Assembly (NCBI RefSeq): GCF_900156375.1
Contig: NZ_FTNK01000002.1
Span: 248,001-312,000, forward strand
Length of the DNA: 64,000 nucleotides
From: Paenibacillus macquariensis
Lineage (GTDB): Bacteria > Bacillota > Bacilli > Paenibacillales > Paenibacillaceae
Direction of reading: 5' to 3'
Part shown: positions 1 through 7,288 of the stretch, piece after piece
Layout of the letters: every line of letters begins with the position of its first letter
Numbering within the stretch: position 1 is the first letter of the stretch
Translations under genes and position numbers: made by a program
The notes under the pieces: model-generated
Told to the model about the DNA's origin: nothing
The model's input: only the letters and a program-made list of their open reading frames with translations
Database searches by the model: none

Positions 1-50
1 AATTGCAGGGGCTGATTTATTTGATCAGAGGATGTATGTCATTAATAGAT

Positions 51-413
51 TTATATAGCTAAACTTGCCATAACATGCCAACTTCCTGAACTTGATAATG
101 TGTAGCTGTAATCACCAGCTGGTTGGTTCGTTGCTAGTGTTATCAAAGGTGTTGATACTGCCCCTGGGTAGATCGATTCTTGAGGATTAAGTGTTATTGT
201 CTTGGTGCTGACAAGTTTAGTTCCTTGATAAAGTCTAATTGTTAAATCATCGCGATACTTACCCGTGTTAACAATAACGCCATTACCAAACTTAATTGTG
301 CCGCTTGAGATCGTATAACTCGGGCTAGAATAGTTAAACGCAGCAAAGGCTGTTGTTGTAAAACTTAAAACAATAGCAAGCATAATACAAAGGAAAGATA
401 CGGTCTTTTTCAT
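51..413 (-). CDS. Small secreted protein of unknown function
   Basis: 120 residues with a clear Sec signal peptide (KK, hydrophobic core at about residues 5-22, AFA-A cleavage site near residue 24). The mature part of about 95 residues is rich in Ser, Thr, Tyr and Gly and looks like a short beta-sandwich. It has no Cys and no recognised catalytic motif. The start is supported by an AAGGAGGTG ribosome binding site just upstream. It is separated by a terminator from the ROK gene that precedes it on the same strand, so it is probably transcribed alone. I do not recognise a family. Confidence 0.75.
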   Translation of the reverse strand: MKKTVSFLCIMLAIVLSFTTTAFAAFNYSSPSYTISSGTIKFGNGVIVNTGKYRDDLTIRLYQGTKLVSTKTITLNPQESIYPGAVSTPLITLATNQPAGDYSYTLSSSGSWHVMASLAI

Positions 414-545
414 CCTTACACCTCCTTTCTTACAAGAAGATTAGGAACTTGTGTCAGGAAGTCTTTGTATAATAGATTATAGTTAAAATTGATATAAAAG
501 TAAATAATGGAAATATAATCTAGATTAAAGAGAGTAATATATATT

Positions 546-572
546 AAAACAACCGCCAGCATGTGGCGGTTG
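546..572 (-). terminator. Intrinsic terminator of the ROK gene
   Basis: A 9-bp perfect stem (CAACCGCCA / TGGCGGTTG, arms 550-558 and 564-572) with a 5-nt loop. On the minus strand it is followed by a run of four T, so it ends transcription of the gene at 634-1473. Confidence 0.7.
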
Positions 573-633
573 ATTGTAATGTTAGGTTTGTGAATATTAA
601 TAATAAGTCATTTGATTAATGTGTATTGGAATC

Positions 634-1473
634 CTATCCGATAACCTTACGAATCCACTCCCGAGCACCGAAAGCGATCACCTGGTTATGAATCTTTGGG
701 GTCGTTATCGTGCAGCACTTGAGCAACTCAGGCAACGCATACTCTTCTAGGGCAGCTTGAGCAGCTTCCATATAACCCTTATAAGTCGGAGTGCTACCGC
801 CAACGACGATTGTATCTGGGTTATAGAGGTGTATCAAATTTGTTAGTGCGTATCCGAAGTACAGACCTGCTTGGCGTACAAGATCCTTAACATGCTCATC
901 ACCTGCTTCGAGACGCTCGCGAAGCGTAGCATCATCCATGTCTGTCTGTTTCATAATCACGTAACCGCTTGAAAGATTGTCGAGCATTACCGGTTCTCCA
1001 TCGACAACAAGGATCATATAGCCTAACTCACCGTTCCAGCCCTTCGCGCCTAGCTGTAATTCACCGGATACGACAACACCTGCCGCGATAAAGGCGTCAG
1101 ACATAATGACAATACCCGTTTCATTGTCTGTGAAATGAGCAGCTTCGGCCATTGTCGCAGCCTTCACATCATTGATAAATGCCACGGGAATGTGTGCTTT
1201 TGTTGCGAACATATCTGCTGTAACGCCTGTCAACGCAGGAATGACATGGCTGAGCTCAACTTTATCGTTACCGACGACTAGCCCTGGCATACCCATGCCG
1301 ATGCCGCTGGGCCTATAAGGTAACTTGGCAACAAAGTCCTCGATATCCTGTTGGAGTTGAACCGCTGTACAATCTGGCCCAGTAGATACCGTATGTTCCT
1401 GATAGCCGTCTAATGTTTCAGCCATCATATACATCTTCTCGCCATCAATTTCAATGCCGACAAATGAATTCAT
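634..1473 (-). CDS. ROK-family protein, probably not an active sugar kinase
   Basis: 279 residues with the ROK (repressor/ORF/kinase) fold pattern: a glycine-rich GMGMPGLV stretch near residue 59, the NDV-AA--AEA segment (near residue 100) that carries the catalytic Asp in ROK kinases, GELGY near 150, and DTIVVGGST near 220. Several hallmark elements are altered. The N-terminal phosphate loop (usually DIGGT) reads EIDGE, the GTGIG stretch after the catalytic Asp is replaced by SDAFIAAG, and the zinc-binding Cys cluster is absent. There is no N-terminal helix-turn-helix, so it is not a ROK repressor either. It is probably a divergent sugar-binding or regulatory paralogue. It is transcribed alone and ends at the hairpin 546-572. 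Confidence 0.8.
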   Translation of the reverse strand: MNSFVGIEIDGEKMYMMAETLDGYQEHTVSTGPDCTAVQLQQDIEDFVAKLPYRPSGIGMGMPGLVVGNDKVELSHVIPALTGVTADMFATKAHIPVAFINDVKAATMAEAAHFTDNETGIVIMSDAFIAAGVVVSGELQLGAKGWNGELGYMILVVDGEPVMLDNLSSGYVIMKQTDMDDATLRERLEAGDEHVKDLVRQAGLYFGYALTNLIHLYNPDTIVVGGSTPTYKGYMEAAQAALEEYALPELLKCCTITTPKIHNQVIAFGAREWIRKVIG

Positions 1474-1710
1474 ATTGTTTATCTCTCCTATTATTCATCA
1501 TTGTGATCAGCCGCATAACTGCAAATGATAGAGTTACAATTCTGCTAATCCAGTCACATACCCATATTATATATATTATGTAAAAAACTACAACGATAAT
1601 ATATATAGGAACGTCCTACGGAATAAATAGATCCCTCTTTCAATAAGCTAACCATTCGTTGTGATTCTATTAATGTTTCCGGAAAATAGTATGTAGTTTT
1701 TAAGGATGCA

Positions 1711-2460
1711 TCATAAATTCTCCACAACAACCGTGTTGCCAAAATCTTCACCAAAAAGGATGCCAATTAATTTTTCTGCCGTGTATTCGGGTGTTTGTAA
1801 TTTTCCTTCTTGAGCTACCTGTATAAATTGATCTACGTAAGGGAATAGCTCTTTGTTTGTCGAACGAATCTCTGCTTGCAATTGTGTGTCTATCATTCCC
1901 GGATATACAGAAACCACCTTCGCAGGATACAGCTGATTCGCCTGCTCTAAGCTCACACTCTTCGAGAACGAATCCAAACCGGCTTTCGAGGTGCTGTAAC
2001 AACTTTGCGACGGCAGAAGATAACGGGCAGAAGCTGAGGATATATTCATAATCCGTTTATCTATGTTTAATTCCTGCGAATGCTTGATGAATTTCGAGGT
2101 TATCATCATCGGAGCAATTAAATTCACATTTATATGTTCAGCAATACTTGCAGATGAACATTGTTCAATTGGCGCGACGGGAGTTAACATTCCTGCATTG
2201 TTTATTAAGTAGATGGATGTAATATCTGAGTCACGTTTGATCTCATCGAATATCTCATCGAATAGCCTATCAATTTCATCAACACGATTAAGATCGAATG
2301 GACAATAACTCAATCTGACATTCTTTTCACTAGCGCGTTCAATCAGAAGCTCATTGACTGCTCTTGATATGCACAATATATGATGATTCTCAGCTAGTAA
2401 TTGATTGGCCAACGCTTCTCCAATACCTCTGGAAGTACCCGTAATTATGAAATATTTCAT
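1711..2460 (-). CDS. yueD: Short-chain dehydrogenase, benzil reductase (YueD) type
   Basis: 249 residues, close in length to B. subtilis YueD (about 243). The Rossmann motif TGTSRGIG lies at the N-terminus, NNAGM near residue 90, and the catalytic Tyr and Lys in YSTSKAG. The run PGMIDT after the active site matches the YueD/sepiapterin-reductase-like subfamily, which reduces diketones such as benzil to (S)-benzoin with NADPH. A longer reading frame starts at 2526, but the AGGAGG site lies directly before the ATG at 2458-2460, which therefore is the likely start. The natural substrate is unknown. It is divergent from the methyltransferase at 2825. Confidence 0.85.
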   Translation of the reverse strand: MKYFIITGTSRGIGEALANQLLAENHHILCISRAVNELLIERASEKNVRLSYCPFDLNRVDEIDRLFDEIFDEIKRDSDITSIYLINNAGMLTPVAPIEQCSSASIAEHINVNLIAPMMITSKFIKHSQELNIDKRIMNISSASARYLLPSQSCYSTSKAGLDSFSKSVSLEQANQLYPAKVVSVYPGMIDTQLQAEIRSTNKELFPYVDQFIQVAQEGKLQTPEYTAEKLIGILFGEDFGNTVVVENL

Positions 2461-2551
2461 TGGATGGTTTCCTCCTAATATATCATTTATGAATTTCTGC
2501 TCTACTGAAAAATACTCTTTGTTCACATCGACATTCCAATTTATTAAGCAG

Positions 2552-2598
2552 AATCATAACAGGCTAGCACCTTATAAGAGGGCTAGCCTGTTATGATT
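2552..2598. repeat. Perfect 17-bp inverted repeat in a divergent intergenic region
   Basis: Arms 2552-2568 and 2582-2598 are exact reverse complements (AATCATAACAGGCTAGC), with a 13-nt spacer that contains the palindrome CTTATAAG. It lies between the divergent genes starting at 2460 and 2825, where no terminator is expected, and has no T-run on either side. It could be an operator or a displaced terminator. The rest of the 2461-2824 gap shows no gene. Confidence 0.6.
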
Positions 2599-2824
2599 AA
2601 TTCAGGTTAAAGCGAGCGATACGCATATGCATTAATTAGTTCTACAATTACATGTGTTTTTTTCAGCGGTTACTCTTTCTCGGTAGGCACAAAAAAGTCT
2701 GTGAAGGTGTCTGAATTGTGAACTTTATGAATTCAGAGCCATTATTATACCATAAATTTACAATAAAATCAAGTATTGTTTCAATTACTGTCTTAATGTT
2801 ACAACTGATATGAGGTGATGGACA

Positions 2825-3739
2825 ATGGGAAATAAAAGTTTAACCGCGCTCGTCAGTGCGTTCTCAAGAGCGTATCATGCTGAGCATAATCAGATCAAAA
2901 TTTTTGATGATCAACTTGCTCGACAATTATTAAGCGATGAGGAATACGAGAATATTTCCAGTAATATGTCACAAGCGATTGCTTTCTTCCAACCAGAATT
3001 TGTTGGTTCACAAGAGCAAGCACTACGAAAAGTCGTTGACCATCAATTGTCTCCATCACCACTAGGCAGGGCAACATTTGCAGAACAGGCACTCGCAGTT
3101 GCAGCCTCGCTCGGTACCAGTCAATATCTCATTTTTGCCGCAGGTTACGACACCTTCGCTTACCGCCAACCGAAGTGGGCAACGAAGCTACAAATATTTG
3201 AAATTGATCATCCCGCTACCGCAACTGACAAACACAGACGTATATCTGACCTTCATTTGGATGTGCCGTCAAATCTGCACTGCATTTCAGCTGATTTTCT
3301 CGATCGTGATTGGCAGAGTGGTGTGATCGGTTGCCCCGCTTTTGATCTGAGCCTAATCAGTTTTAGTAGCTTGTTGGGTATCAGCTATTATTTGCCTAAG
3401 GAAGTGTTTAAGCAGGTCTTGTCAGACATTGCTTCAATGCTACCGAGCGGCAGCAGCATAGTCTTTGATTATCCCGATGAGAAGACCTTCACCTCGCAGG
3501 CAGGTGAAAGGGCGCAGAAGCAGGTGATGATGGCTGCAAGAGCGGGAGAGCCTATGCAGGCAAGTTATTCTTACTCTGAGCTAGAGGAGATGTTGGAAGG
3601 TGTTAACTTATTTATCTATCAGCATTTAACTCCTTCAAAAATTACAGGACAGCTGTATAAAGAATACAATGAAAGCCAGCCTGAACACCAAATGACAGCA
3701 TTTGATAATGTGAACTATTGCTTAGCGGTAAAGCGTTAG
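2825..3739 (+). CDS. Class I SAM-dependent methyltransferase, LCM/TcmP-like O-methyltransferase family
   Basis: 304 residues matching the leucine-carboxyl-methyltransferase-like family. There is a conserved N-terminal R-------D segment, the SAM-binding motif IFAAGYDTFAYR near residue 100, an acidic motif FEIDHPA (ribose-binding Asp) near 125, and FDLSLISFSSLLGISYYL near 175, the family's post-II motif. In actinobacteria and Paenibacillus such enzymes are often O-methyltransferases of secondary metabolism. Here no biosynthetic genes flank it, so the substrate is unknown. The start is supported by GAGGTGATG upstream. A hairpin at 3769-3804 follows. Confidence 0.85.
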   Translation: MGNKSLTALVSAFSRAYHAEHNQIKIFDDQLARQLLSDEEYENISSNMSQAIAFFQPEFVGSQEQALRKVVDHQLSPSPLGRATFAEQALAVAASLGTSQYLIFAAGYDTFAYRQPKWATKLQIFEIDHPATATDKHRRISDLHLDVPSNLHCISADFLDRDWQSGVIGCPAFDLSLISFSSLLGISYYLPKEVFKQVLSDIASMLPSGSSIVFDYPDEKTFTSQAGERAQKQVMMAARAGEPMQASYSYSELEEMLEGVNLFIYQHLTPSKITGQLYKEYNESQPEHQMTAFDNVNYCLAVKR

Positions 3740-3744
3740 GTTCA

Positions 3745-3945
3745 CTACAAATTAATCCTGGCCATGCCCACGCCTCCGCAGTTAACTATTACTGTGGAGG
3801 CGTGATCTAGGCAGGTTACTTTGTGAGAGTGGCTGCATTTGACGCGGAAGGTTTCTAGTCGTGTGTTGTAAGCTTGAGACGAATATTGGAAGCCTTGATC
3901 CGTATGGAGCACGGTTTCCAATATTCGTCTCTTTTCCTTGTCCAC
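3745..3945 (-). pseudogene. Remnant of an IS3-family transposase (OrfB DDE domain)
   Basis: The minus-strand frame reads LHTDQGFQYSSQAY, followed by a segment ending SHSHKVTCLDHAS. This matches the second catalytic Asp region of IS3/IS150 OrfB (usually HSDQG-QY) and the downstream S-SRKGNC-DNA motif, but in degraded form. Only about 60 residues remain and the DDE triad is incomplete. No terminal repeats or target duplication were seen. The scrap also contains a perfect 16-bp inverted repeat (3876-3891 / 3916-3931). Confidence 0.65.
3769..3804 (+). terminator. Hairpin downstream of the methyltransferase gene
   Basis: A 14-bp stem (arms 3769-3782 and 3791-3804) with one G-U pair and an 8-nt loop, 29 bases after the methyltransferase stop. 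It has no T-run, so termination is plausible but not certain. It overlaps the IS3 remnant on the other strand. Confidence 0.45.
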
Positions 3946-4034
3946 GGGCTAAGCGTAGTCGACAATTATCCATGAATTTACTAGTAGAGTAATTGAATTC
4001 ATGCTATATTTAAACACTTATAAGGAGGAATGAA

Positions 4035-5648
4035 ATGAAATTTTCAAAAAAGATGATGCTTCTTATGGTTGCTATTTTGTTATTAATCCCAGCAAGTGTG
4101 ACTACAACAGTGAAGGTTGAAGCAGCGGCACAAGTTAATCATTGGAAGTTATATGTAGATGCAAAAGCGCTATATAATCAAGGGAATTATGCAAAGGCTA
4201 TACCATTAATTAAGTCAGCTCTTAAACAACAGAAAAATGTAACAGGCTATTATCGATTGTTAGCTGAGTGTTACGAACAAACAGGGCAAAATCAGTTGGC
4301 TGCAGAAACCTATTATGCAGAAGCAAAAATTCAATATCAATTAGCGTTAAAAAACGGTGACTTTAATACGTATTACGCCGTCTTAGCCTTAGCGGAAAAA
4401 CTGAATTCTGAGCTTGAGCTGTATATTGAAGATACATATCCAACAATTTCAAATGTGAAGTTACAAAAATTTGAACCTGCTATCGGTACTTATATTGGTG
4501 CTTATATTGAACATGATAGCAATCTTGAGCCACTAAAAAGTGAACGTTACTCAAGCTTTAATAAAATGATGGACAAGCAACACGCTACCTTTTTTACTTA
4601 TCATAAATATGGTAATCCATTTCCTAAAACTATTGCTGATAATGTAAAAAAAGCTGGCGGAGCATTGCAGATTGCATTAGAACCTTCCGCAGGACTCAAC
4701 TCTGTAAAAGAAGATGAATATTTGATTCAATTTGCTAGGGGTGCTGGTGAAGCAGGCGTACCCATTTTTTTACGTTATGCTTCAGAAATGAATGGTTCTT
4801 GGGTAGCTTGGTATGGTAATCCATCCTTATATATTAAGAAATTTATATTAGTCCATGATGTGATGGACTAATATGCACCGAATGTAGCCATGGTATGGTC
4901 ACCATCGGCTAGCCCTAAGCAAACAATCGACGACTATTATCCAGGCGATAATTATGTCGATTGGGTTGGTTTAAGTATGTATAGTGTGAAATTTTTTAAC
5001 GGGGATAAGAAACAGCCTGCTGATTACGTAAACCCTCTCGATTTGCTAGATTATGTTTACGAACAATATGCTGATCGAAAGCCAATTATGATTAGTGAGT
5101 ATGCTGCGACACATTTTAGCAAAGCAGGTAATGAAGATACTACTCAATTCGCGATAACAAAAATGAATATGCTTTATAACGGGATTAAGCTTAAATATCC
5201 ACGTGTAAAGGCGGTTCATTGGTTTAGTCTGAATACGTTGGAGGATTCTCATAGTGAAGCGCGTAAATTAAACAATTTTAGCTTAACTGAAAATATGAAG
5301 ATACGTGAAGCTTATCGGAAGATGGTTAGCGATCCTTATTTCTTATCCTCTGTTCAAACAGATAATACCAATTCTAAATTAGCATACCGAATTTATGAAT
5401 ATAAGAATCAAGTGATACGTGATAACGTGACAGCTACGTTCTGGGCAAAAACTTATGATCCCAAAATTCAAAAAGTAGTTGTTTCTTTAGATGGTAAACA
5501 AATACCTGATTTAAAACAGTATCCATTTGAGGTTTCATTAAATACGAGTAAGTTAACAACAGGTTCACATCAGCTTAAAGCGGTTGTCTACGATTCTAAA
5601 AATAGAGTTGCCATATCTAAAACTTTCGTAATTAAAACGGGGAAATGA
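4035..5648 (+). pseudogene. GH26-like secreted glycosidase gene split by an in-frame TAA
   Basis: A signal peptide (residues 1-31) is followed by a TPR-like region (about 34-130), a GH26-type (beta)8 barrel, and a C-terminal beta-sandwich. The frame ends at TAA 4869-4871, but the same frame continues without a gap to 5648, reading YAPNVAMVWSPS, a typical barrel strand. The general acid/base Glu (E251 in RYASEMNGSW) lies before the stop and the nucleophile Glu (E355 in ISEYA) after it, so the truncated 278-residue product cannot be catalytic. The stop lies within a perfect palindrome (4845-4874). It starts from an AAGGAGG site. The likely ancestral role is hydrolysis of extracellular mannan or a related beta-glycan. 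Readthrough cannot be excluded. Confidence 0.8.
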
Positions 5649-5800
5649 TCAGAAAGCATGGATATATTTTTACAATAGTGGATACCGGATTTTGCATGAA
5701 TCGTGGACTTGAAACCCATTATGTATAGAAAAAAGGAAGCTCTCCTGAAGTTCGATTGAACTTTGTGGAAGGCTTTTCTTAATTAGAAAGGAGGCTGGTT

Positions 5801-5986
5801 ATGACTTATTCACAGATCTGGAACAACTCAGGAAATGACGCCGATATTCTCTATCTGGAACAGCAAATTCAGGCCGTCAAAAAAGAAATTAAACGAGCGG
5901 AATCCGCAGAGCTTCAAGAGATATTGAATCAAGCGAATCGCAAGCTTGCTGAACTGGAAGCGAAACTGGATGAGCTTGAGGATTAG
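5801..5986 (+). CDS. Small coiled-coil protein of unknown function
   Basis: 61 residues, soluble and highly charged. Residues 15-60 form a likely coiled coil (leucines and alanines at heptad positions: LEQQIQAV, LQEILNQAN, LAELEAKLDEL). A strong AAAGGAGG site lies just upstream. No family is recognised. The stop is immediately followed by the group II intron-like region, so the original gene may have continued further. Confidence 0.6.
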   Translation: MTYSQIWNNSGNDADILYLEQQIQAVKKEIKRAESAELQEILNQANRKLAELEAKLDELED

Positions 5987-5994
5987 GGATATCA

Positions 5995-6375
5995 ACCAGG
6001 TTGTGTCGGTTATTTCTGTCTAGCCGGCAAAGACGCAACTCCAAACATTAGACCAATGGATACGGAGAAGACTCCGAATGTGCCTGATGAATACATTGGA
6101 AACGAGTCCACACGAAACCGTGAACTAAAGTCGTTTGGGCGTTCCTGAGTGGGCTTGCATTATCATGGCCAACTCGCAGCGAGGCTCGTGGAAAATGTTC
6201 CAGAATACGAATAATGCCCTTCCTACTTGGAAGCGAAAGGGCTGAAAAGTTTACTCTCTCGTTATCTGGAACTTTATTAACTTTATGGAATCGCAGTATG
6301 CTGACACAGATGTACGGTAGTGTGAGAGGATGGGGGGGGATAGCCCCCCCATCCTCTCACACTACTCTTTCGAAG
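5995..6375 (+). ncRNA. Probable ORF-less group II intron relic
   Basis: The segment has no gene but resembles the RNA core of bacterial group II introns. GTTGTGTC near 6000 can pair with GACGCAAC near 6030 around a nested CGGTT/AGCCGG stem. A GGAGAAGACTCC mini-hairpin lies at about 6063-6076. The later part reads GATGTACGGTAGTGTGAGAG, the usual 3' half of domain V, followed by a domain VI-like stem and CTACTCTT. No reverse transcriptase or maturase remains. The 5' GTGYG end is not obvious, so the element is probably truncated. The identification rests on recalled sequence patterns. Confidence 0.45.
6317..6365. repeat. Perfect 22-bp hairpin with a G7/C7 core
   Basis: Arms 6317-6338 and 6344-6365 are exact reverse complements with a 5-nt loop (GATAG). 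Seven G in one arm face seven C in the other. There is no T-run, so it is not a standard terminator. Its position fits domain VI of the intron relic, but domain VI stems are normally shorter and carry a bulged A, which is missing here. Confidence 0.7.
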
Positions 6376-7240
6376 TGGCGATAGGATTGTTCGGAAAGGA
6401 GATCCAGTCACTCCAGCTGTCGGATACACTATGAAAATGGTTTCAACTCGTGAACTTTGGTGTGTACAAAACCAAGGTATGGCTAGGCTTCATTGTGTCG
6501 TTTCCCATAGCGTTCATGGGAGTTGTTTGAGGTCGCTATCAATAAGGTTCGGTTCTTCCACACGTCAGGGCCATTGGTTCGGAGAGCGAATAGGGGATAT
6601 ACAGCCGAAGGCAGCATGCAGGAGCCGCAATCGGACAGAGGCAGAGCAGACAAAAAATCCCCAACGTAAACCTCATATAAACATCAGAATATACAGTACC
6701 TCGATCACAAGTACGCCTACAGGGGCATGTATCCAACAGAATCGCCCTAACTGCCCAAATCCGCCCCAAACCTTACGGACATGTCTGGAGCGAGAAGCCG
6801 ACCCCATTTGAATGTAACTTGGGCATATCTGCCTAGGAACTTAATTTAATGCCTAACTGGCTTGCTAAACTGTATAAGCCAACCTGTAACCTCTATTTGG
6901 GACTGCATTTCTCTAAGGTTTCTTTCTCTTTTTAGTTCCCTGTTCTTGGGGGTTACATCTATTGTCACTTCTGCAGCTCGACCTAATGCATGGGGGTACA
7001 GCCCACGCCACTTTAACCGCCCACCGCCAGAGGGTTCAAGCCAAGAGCCTGTCCAAGTGCTTGCCAACAAGGCGGTTTAATATCGTTAAATTGGGTTAAA
7101 TGGGTTTTTATTCTAATATATGTAAATGTTTGGAACTTATCAAGTGTCTACTGTGCTTTCCTGTTATTCAAGGAGTCTCAGGGAGAATATCACGCCGGGA
7201 GTGGCAACCCTCTTCCAACAAAGGAAAGATATGATCCTTG
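6376..7240. other. Long stretch without a supportable gene
   Basis: Open frames here (for example 6431-6811 plus and 6846-7070 minus) lack ribosome binding sites, known motifs and sensible protein composition. Local composition is more GC-rich than the surroundings. This is probably decayed mobile or genic DNA, and I see no promoter, RNA gene or repeat I can name. Confidence 0.5.
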
Positions 7241-7244
7241 CGAA

Positions 7245-7276
7245 TGCAAAAAATAAAAAATCCCCCATTTGGGGGA
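7245..7276 (-). terminator. Intrinsic terminator of the SLH surface-protein gene
   Basis: On the minus strand a TCCCCCA / TGGGGGA stem (7261-7276) is followed by an ATTTTTTATTTTTT tract, just after the stop at 7289. Confidence 0.85.
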
Positions 7277-7288
7277 TAAGAGGTTAAT

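Noticed and set aside
1554..1766. 70-codon minus-strand frame overlapping the end of the SDR gene
   Set aside because: No ribosome binding site; most likely an out-of-frame extension of the SDR coding sequence.
4869..4871. Recoding at the GH26 internal stop
   Set aside because: The codon is TAA, not TGA, so selenocysteine is excluded. A nonsense mutation within a palindrome is simpler.
51..6000. Prophage or integrative element at the left side
   Set aside because: No integrase, phage structural genes, att repeats or tRNA; only an IS3 scrap and an intron-like relic.
6431..6811. 126-codon open frame on the plus strand
   Set aside because: No ribosome binding site, odd composition and no recognisable motif; lies in a decayed region.
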